NCBI RefSeq assembly: GCF_042477335.2
Contig: NC_091247.1
Location: 230,963,001 to 231,027,000, forward strand
Origin: Ovis canadensis
Taxonomy: Eukaryota; Chordata; Mammalia; Artiodactyla; Bovidae
DNA: 64,000 bases
Direction: 5' to 3'
Under the pieces are notes generated by a model. That model had not been told where the DNA came from. It was given only the letters and a program-made list of their open reading frames with translations, and did not search any database. Position 1 is the stretch's first letter. Each line of letters starts with the position of its first letter. Below are positions 57,401 to 64,000 of this stretch, piece after piece. Position numbers and translations under genes: made by a program.

Positions 57401-58242
57401 CTGCCCGACCCGCCCCAAGCCCGCAGGTCTAAACAGAGGGCCCGTCCTCACTCAGGGCCCGGTGACTGAGCCTGCCCCGCGGTTGGCCTGCTGGGAGGGA
57501 GCAGCCCAGGGCGCGTGCTGTTTGGAGCAGGAGCTTGGGTGCCACCCGGTCGCACGTGGACACTTGAACCACCTCCAGCGGCAGCTCGCCACGGCAGCCC
57601 GTCAGATCTGTGGCTGGTGGGACCGCCTGCTGCCCCAGAGAAGCCGCTGGCACTTGGTGGAGCACCCTCGAAGCCAGGGCAGAGCCAGTCCGGCAGCCCT
57701 GGTCCGAGACCCGGACGTCTCGGGGGGGACAGGGCCCACAGCCCTGCACGGAGCCGGGGTGCCCGCCGCGTCTCGAGGAGCTGGCCCCGGGCCTCTCAGT
57801 TCGGCCCCCGCAGGGCGCTCTGGCCTCCGTCCAGCTCTCGGGCCCTGTGCGGCCAGTCCTGGGTGGTGGCTCTGCACTGGAGGCGGCTGCTCCCCGGGAA
57901 GATGTTAGCCGTGGCTCTGCACGCTCAGCAGGTGCGGCTCACTCTCAGTGGGGACCAGATCTGCACTGGTAGCCTTGGTGGGAAGGCTGCCACATCCGAG
58001 GACGAGGCCGCCCGGCCACGGGGTGGCGCTGGTGCCCGAGCTGTGCCCGGGAGCCCGGGGCTCGGGCTGCAGGCCGGTGTGCGTGTCCTGGAGGCTGGGT
58101 GGTAGGTTGGGAGCACGTCCAGGTGCCGCTGCTCCAGCCCTGAGCTGGAGCGCTGGTGCACGCCCCTTGTCCGTGCTTTCAGGCTCTGAGGGGGCCGAAG
58201 GGGGCCGCAGCAGGTCGCCGCTGAGCATCCTCTTCTCAGAAA

Positions 58243-58348
58243 AGGCAGTCCAGCGATTCGCACTCGGCACGTCAACACGCTGCCTGCGAGGGCCCAGGTT
58301 CAGTCCCTGGTCAAGGACCCAAGGTCCTGCGAGCTGCATGCCGCCCCC
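58243..58348 (+). mobile_element. CHR-like SINE fragment
   Basis: CAGTCCAGCGATTCGCACTC, GGTTCAGTCCCTGGTCAAGG, AGGTCCTGCGAGCTGCATGC. Confidence 0.6.
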
Positions 58349-58562
58349 TCCCCCAGAGGGAGAAAGGAGAGGCAGAGGGCCGTGCTCGCCCCGGCAGCGT
58401 GGCCGCGGAGGGAGTGAATGGTAGTCCTCATGGCGTTCAGCGGCTGAGCCGCAGTCCGGTTTCCTCACTCGGGACGTTGAGTTTTTAAAGAAACAAGGCC
58501 GGTTGTCTTGCAGAAATGTCCCTGTGTTCTGGGTCTGTTTGCCATTTGCTGCTTTGCCATTG

Positions 58563-58690
58563 ACAGTTGACCCTCGAACAACACTGGGCAGTTGGGGGCT
58601 GCCCTCCGCGTGGTCGGCAGTCCGAAGACTGCCCGTGGGTGCCACCCGCCAGGGACCCGGCGTCTTCAGGTGGCGGTGCTGGGCCTCCTG
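58563..58690 (+). mobile_element. Possible Tigger2/MER28 DNA transposon end
   Basis: CAGTTGACCCTCGAACAACA is close to the Tigger2/MER28 terminal inverted repeat (CAGTTGACCCTTGAACAAC). The remainder is too diverged to follow. Confidence 0.4.
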
Positions 58691-59708
58691 TGCGCCGCCC
58701 TCAGACTGTCCTGTCGGGACGGGCCCCGCTCTGTCGGGCTGTGGCCCCTTCCCCTGCCTTTCACGTGTGTTTCCCTCACCCGTGACACTCGAGGAGGGCA
58801 GGACGCTGCGCCTTCTCCCCTCGTCACCCTTTTCCAAGGAGCAGTGGCTGCAGCATTCCCCCCCCGTGGCCGGTATTTTCATTTCTCCTCTCAATTCCTG
58901 AGCATCAGTGCAGACTGGCAGATTTATCCGTTACAGTATAGTCCACTGAAGTCTTCCGTCTCTGTTGTATGTTCAGACAGTCGTGACCGACCCGTGGGAG
59001 CCCCGCAGAGCCAACTCCTGGCGGCACATCCTTTCTGCAGCCTCTCTCGTTCCCAGAGCTGCAGTTGCTCTTTCTGCAGAGCGCCGTGGCCCCCGTTGGT
59101 GCAGGAGGGTGTTTAGAAACCAGAACCCAGGGGCCAGCTGTGTGCAGTGTGCTTGGTGTCACTGCCGCTTTAAGCGCTGGTCTAGTGCACAGAGCTAGGA
59201 GATAACTGTTTAAAACATCAAGAGTTCGTGCTGATGTTTTCAAGACAAATTTAAAATTATATAGTTTTACTTAATTTCTTTGCTTGTTTCTAATATCATT
59301 TTCGTATCCTGAAAATTTTGACTCTCAATGGCATTGCGCAGTCACATTGTTTTCTGTGTGCTAAAGTGCGCATGACCCAGGTGAAATGAGAATAGTGCGC
59401 TACTGCTGCTGCTAGAGGAATCACTCGACAGAATTCAGGGTGTTCTTTTGTTTTTAGTACGTATTCTGCTTCAGGCACATAAAATCCTGTGCGTTAAAGT
59501 CCCTTGCTGAACATTCTTTGTTTGCAGTATGGTCGCTTATCTGATAGGCCTTTAGATTTCACGCTTGAAATGTTCTGTGTTTTAATGTAGAGGTAATGAC
59601 ACCGCTCAGAAGTCAGCGTTATATAAAAGATGCAGTCAGCAAGCTCACTTGCATTCCTGTCTCCTCCACTCTTTACAGGCAACCATCTTTATTTCTGCTT
59701 TATCCTGC

Positions 59709-59949
59709 AAAATAAGCGTGCAAGTTGCTTCAGTCGTGTCCAACTCTCTGTGACCCCATGGACTGTAGCCCGCCAGGCTCCTCTGTCCATGGGATTTCCC
59801 AGTCAAGAATAGTGGAGTGGGTAGCCATACTGTCCTCCAGGGGATTTTCCCAATCCAGGGATCACACCTGCGTCTCTTACGTCTTATGTCTCCTGCGTTG
59901 GTTGGCAGGTTCTTTACACCAGTGCCACCTGAGAAGTGCCAAAATAAGC
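59709..59949 (-). mobile_element. Bov-tA SINE with target-site duplication
   Basis: Reverse orientation (59,718-59,940): GCTTCAGTCGTGTCCAACTC to CACCAGTGCCACCTGAGAAG. AAAATAAGC flanks it at 59,709-59,717 and 59,941-59,949. Confidence 0.92.
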
Positions 59950-60063
59950 TCTTCAGACAGACATTAATGTTTGCAACTCACCTTGTTTTCCCTCCTGTCT
60001 TTTATCATAAAACGTAACAAGCGCCATTTACCCCACGTGTCTTGCTTTTTTTCCGTTGTTTGT

Positions 60064-60289
60064 GTATGTATTGGGGTTCCCGGGTGGCTCAGCTGGTAAA
60101 GAATCCACCCGCAATGCAGGAGACCTGGGTTTGATCCCTGGTTTGGGAAGATCCCTTGGAGAAGGGCATGGCAACCCATTCCAGTATCCTTGGCTAGAGA
60201 ATCCCATGGACAGAGAAGCCCGGCTGGCTACAGTCCATAGGGTCGCAAGAGTTGGACGAGACTGAAGCGACTGGGATGCACGTATGTAT
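60064..60289 (+). mobile_element. Bov-tA SINE with 8-bp target-site duplication
   Basis: Forward, near full length (60,072-60,281): GGTGGCTCAGCTGGTAAAGA, GGGTTTGATCCCTGGTTTGG, GGAGAAGGGCATGGCAACCC. GTATGTAT flanks it at 60,064-60,071 and 60,282-60,289. The tRNA-like head is well preserved. Confidence 0.93.
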
Positions 60290-61489
60290 CAGGCCTTACT
60301 GGCGGTGTGTGAGTGGTTTTGCAGCCTGGCTGTGGAACTGCAGCGTCTGGCCTGGGACAAGTGTTGCTGTGTGTCTGATGAGGTAGTCTTCAGAGTCTGT
60401 CCCTGGACGTGGGGTTACTGGGTCCTTGGGTGAATGTGTCTTGGTAGGGGCTCCAGAGTCCTCACTGGGGTGCTGCCGAGCTTCGGGCCTTTCCTGCCCG
60501 GTTGGGTGAGATGGCCTGAAGTTTTTTCCTTTAATCTGCTGCGTCTGCAGCCTGAGGAATGGAGATGCTCGTCGTGTGTTTTTGGTGGTGTGGCGGGCGA
60601 GGGCCTGCCCGGAAGCTGGTCTCTGTGTTAGGGAGCCGCTGAGGCTGTGGCCACTGCAGGGGGGGGACTAGGGCGTGCACACATGGGACCCTGTCCGACA
60701 GGCACTCCTGCACCCCAGCAGCCTGGAAGGCGCTTTCTTTAGTTCTCAAAATGAAGGATGACTGTATGTTCCCCAAGTCAGAACACACGCCTGGAAGTGA
60801 GACTCTCCCATACACGGTATTTGTTCTAGCCCGCGGAAAGATCCTCTGGTCAGCTGCCTCTACCTTCAGGCGCTTTGCTCTTGGAGCTGAAATGCGTGCA
60901 GTTGGTCTCAGCAGGCCTGGGCGCTGGGTCCGTCCTCTGCGCTCCTCTCCTCCCCACTGTCTGTGCTCAGTTCAGGGGGCTGTGCGCCCTGCTGAGCAGA
61001 GCCCCACACTGCTCACCACCAGGTTCAGAGTGACCCTCTGGCTGTCGGGAGGCAGCTGCACGGCCCCACGCAGGGAGGCCTGCCGCGTCTGTCTAGGAGG
61101 AGGCTGTTCCACGCGCTGACCGTGATCACCCTGTTTGACCTCCGTGTTGATGATTTTCCTGTGGGCTAGTTCTTACTTGCTGGACATAGAGGCTGGACCG
61201 CGGGATAGCTGGTTCTGGATGCCACCCAGGCACCGTGACCAGGGGGCCCTCACCTTTCAAGCCAGAGGAGCATCTCCAGAGCTCTGGGACAGGTGACCAA
61301 ACCCAGGCTGCTCCTCACACCCGCGTAGAATTACCCCCTGTGCCTCAGGGAGATCGTCCTTCTGCAGTGTGAGAGCTAAACCCCGCGTCCTTTTTTGCCG
61401 TTCTGAATATTTGGTACGAAAATAGTAGGAAAAGTAGTAGGAAGCTGCTCGAGCCAAAGGCAGCATTTTCCCTGAAACAGAAACATCAG

Positions 61490-61592
61490 GGCTTCCCTGG
61501 CGGTCCAGTGGTCGGGCTTTGCTCCCACTGCAGGGCCGTGAGTCCAGTCCCTGGTCAGGGAACTGAGATCCCCATGCGGGCAAAAGGAAACA
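61490..61592 (+). mobile_element. CHR-type SINE
   Basis: GGGCTTCCCTGGCGGTCCAG, GTCCAGTCCCTGGTCAGGGA, ending GCAAAAGGAAACAAAG just before the 41-bp tandem repeat. Confidence 0.85.
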
Positions 61593-61594
61593 AA

Positions 61595-61757
61595 GCGGAG
61601 CCGTCCCACCTGCGACGTTGAGCTAGCGTGTAGAAGCGGAGCCGTCCCACCTGCGGCGTTGAGCTAGCGTGTAGAAGCGGAGCCGTCCCACCTGCGACGT
61701 TGAGCTAGCGTGTAGAAGCGGAGCCATCCCACCTGCGACGTTGAGCTAGCGTGTAGA
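61595..61757. repeat. 41-bp tandem repeat, four copies
   Basis: GCGGAGCCGTCCCACCTGCG followed by ACGTTGAGCTAGCGTGTAGA (plus A) occurs four times with single-base differences (GCGGCG in copy 2, CCATCC in copy 4). It begins directly at the SINE tail. Confidence 0.95.
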
Positions 61758-63261
61758 GAACTGGCCCAGTGGTAGAGGGAGATAAGCCGGAAGGCGGCGG
61801 GCTCCCCTGACAGCCCCATCCCGGGCGCGCGCTGGCGTGACCCCTGGCACAGGCCCTCGGGACTGGCCAGGGCAGTGGTGGCGGGCCCCCTCTGGCCAGG
61901 GCCGTGCCCGCTGGCGGCACTGCGGTCGCGTGAGTCTTCCCGGCTCTTGGTCTCCTTGGGGTGGGTGGTGGGATGGGGTTGTTCTCTGGGTAGACTGCTT
62001 CCGGCAGTTGTGTGGCCTCCTCGGGAGGCACCTCGTGTGTGGCCCCCCTCCTGGCGCATCCCCCAGGGGTGCACCCAGTCTGGGCGTTAATCAGCGCCCA
62101 AATGAGGTGGAGCCATTCGGCTGAGTCCCTGCGTCTCTGCTCGCGAGCTGGATGTGGAGTGGGAGCCTTGCCCTGGCCCTCTGGTGCTGTAGCAGATGTC
62201 AGGAGCTGAGGGTGAGCTTCCCTGTCCCTTCTCAAAGTAGCGAATCATTTGCTTTCCTATCATCCTCCAGAGGTGACCGATTGAGGATTTTGTTGGGGAT
62301 TATGCATTAATAGACTTAAACATTTGATGAGTTTTGATGTATAATGCTGACCCTTATTTATGTTCAGATCATCTCATTTTTGGACAGGGGGAGCCCTTGA
62401 GGTTGATGCCTGGATCCTTCCTGCACTGTCCTCGTCCGCTCGCAAAGGTCCTGGCTCCCTGGGTCCCCAGAGCGTCCTCGGCTCATTTTGTGGTCTTCCC
62501 GCCCCTGGACCTCGTGATCCTTGGGGACCTCGGCTCCTTTAGTGGGAGATGTGTTTGAGAGCTGTAGTCTGGAGGTCGCAGGGGTCGCTGCTCTCAGGAC
62601 TTTGCACCGAGCAGAGCTGGGTGGGTGGCACTCCCAGGACTTCGGGACGAGTGTCTGGCCTTCCTGGTCTGCCTCTGCGAGGACGAGGGGGACCGGAGCC
62701 CGCCTCCCCATCTCTGCACGTGGCCCTGTCCTTGCTGAAGGCAGCCCGGTGTCTGGCCCAGGGACCCACGTGTCGTCCAGCCCCCTCCCTCGGCTAACGG
62801 CGGACGCTACAGCTGCGCAGTGCCCACCTGCTCTCCCGGGACGCTCGCTCAGTGCGTCCTGCAGGGAGATGCGTGAGCACTCCCCTCTCCACTCGACTTC
62901 TCAGGAAGGCCTCAAGGAAAGATATCACCTGAATTCTGGCTTGTTGGTAACAGTTTCTCTGCGTCCTTGTACTTGAATGTCCGGTTGACTGGAGGTAAAA
63001 GGCTTGGCTCACGTGTTTGTTTCCTTGAATATGTTAAACATGTTAGTCTGTTGTCTTACAGCGTGAAACTTGCTGTCAGACTCGTGACAGGTCGCTTTCC
63101 CTTGCAGATGATGTGGTTCTTGCCTGTGGCCTTCTTACTCCGGTGGCTTTCCTGGGATATGCCTGTGTGCCCGCTGTGACGGGCGGACGGCCCCCGCCCT
63201 GCGGCTCGCTCCCCTGTCTCTGCAGTAGCTTCCCTTGTGTGCTGAGCTCCATGCCTGGCTG

Positions 63262-63540
63262 TGCCGGTCTCTGTTGCTGCGCAGGCCTTTCTCCTGTTGC
63301 TGTGAGCAGGCGCTGCTCTAGTGGCGTGCAGGCTTCTCGCCGCAGTGCCTTCTCTCGTCGCGGAGCACGTACTCTGGGGTTCGTGGACTCGGGAGTGGCA
63401 GTTCCCGGGCTCTAGACACCAGCTCCGGTGCACGGGCTTAGCTGCCCTGTGGCATGCGGAATCTTCCTGGATCGGGGATGAAGCCGGTGTCCCTGCAATG
63501 GCAGGAGAGTTCTTCACCACGTAGCCACCAGGGAAGCCCA
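63262..63540 (-). mobile_element. CHR-type SINE, reverse, near full length
   Basis: GTTGCTGTGAGCAGGCGCTG, CGGAGCACGTACTCTGGGGT, GCATGCGGAATCTTCCTGGA, ending GTAGCCACCAGGGAAGCCCA. Confidence 0.85.
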
Positions 63541-64000
63541 GGATGCTCTTTCAGTACACCTTTTTATTTCAGAGTGTTCAGTAATCTCTTCTCTTGCCCT
63601 GTCCCCCTTTTTTTGTGGAGAAACACCTTGGTTATACACACGTTGGATTTTCTTTACCTAAGTTTTAAATTGGTCAGCTTCTTCTGAGTCTTTTTTTAAT
63701 CCGTTTCTTTCTTTTTCATTAAAACTTTGTCTTTCCTAAATTCTTCTGTTGACCTTACGCAATCCTCTGTGGAGCTTATTTGTTCTTTTGTTGGTTGTAA
63801 CTTAGTCTTTATTCTAAAGTGACATTTTCTTTTCATCTATAGTAGTTTCTTAGGATCTGTGACCTCATCTCAGTGTTTTTCTGTCTTATTTTATTTCGTT
63901 CTTTTGTATTATTTTCTTAACTTTGTTAGCTTCTTTTGAAATAAGTTACTCAATCTCACTTAACCTGTGCTTATGTTTTTCTAGTGTGCTTTCATTATCT
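63541..64000. other. T-rich intronic or repeat DNA, unclassified
   Basis: Long T-rich stretch (TTTTTATTTC, TTTCTTTCTTTTTCATT). It could be the reverse strand of an L1; no motif is clear enough to name. Confidence 0.4.

Larger units (their letters stand above)
54497..64000 (+). other. ZBED4: Probable ZBED4 intron 1 (partial)
   Basis: No exon with a BED finger or hAT dimerisation domain appears on the plus strand. The stretch is mixed unique DNA with Bov-tA SINEs at 59.7 and 60.1 kb, CHR SINEs at 58.2, 61.5 and 63.3 kb, and a 41-bp x 4 tandem repeat at 61.6 kb. From about 63.5 kb it becomes T-rich. Confidence 0.5.

Noticed and set aside
54800-64000. Search for the ZBED4 coding exon (BED fingers, hAT dimerisation region)
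   Set aside because: None of the plus-strand frames shows BED zinc-finger spacing or hAT motifs; it should lie past position 64,000.

Overview
This is vertebrate nuclear DNA from a ruminant (cattle, sheep, goat or a close relative). The evidence is the density of BovB (RTE-type) LINE fragments, BovB-tailed Bov-tA/Bov-A2 SINEs and CHR-type SINEs, the CpG-island promoters, and the split genes with GT/AG introns. It contains no prokaryotic features.

Region 1 (about 1-30,400, minus strand) is the 5' two-thirds of BRD1 (BRPF2), the scaffold subunit of MYST-family histone acetyltransferase complexes. The CpG-island promoter and non-coding exon 1 lie near 29.6-30 kb. Seven coding exons (exons 2-8) can be placed at base resolution between 26,675 and 3,370, all with GT/AG junctions and consistent phase. 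They encode the EPC-like N-terminus, the PHD-knuckle-PHD module, the bromodomain and a coiled-coil/basic linker. Exon 8 has two in-frame acceptors that explain the long and short isoforms. The C-terminal PWWP exons are not in the window and should lie beyond position 1. Several BRD1 introns carry GC-rich minisatellites. The most striking is a 21-bp GC-box array of about 17 copies that starts 12 bp past the exon 4 splice donor and stays in frame with exon 4.

Region 2 (about 30,400-53,600) is intergenic. From about 32 to 48 kb it is a dense nest of transposable elements. Two old plus-strand L1 copies (about 37.1-39.5 kb and 40.2-48.2 kb) have been broken up by BovB, Bov-tA and CHR insertions. 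The flanks (30.4-32 kb and 48.3-53.6 kb) are mostly unclassified DNA with microsatellites and local duplications.

Region 3 (about 53,600-64,000) starts with a second CpG island. It contains four NRF1-like motifs, partly in a 41-bp tandem duplication, and an excellent plus-strand splice donor at 54,496/54,497. BRD1 is followed head-to-head by ZBED4 in mammals, so I read this as the ZBED4 promoter, first exon and start of intron 1. This rests on synteny: no ZBED4 coding sequence lies in the window.

I found no undescribed multi-gene system. The unusual signals are the intragenic GC-box array with its frame-preserving read-through, the minisatellite next to the BRD1 promoter, the NRF1-motif duplication, and the transposon nest with several readable target-site duplications.
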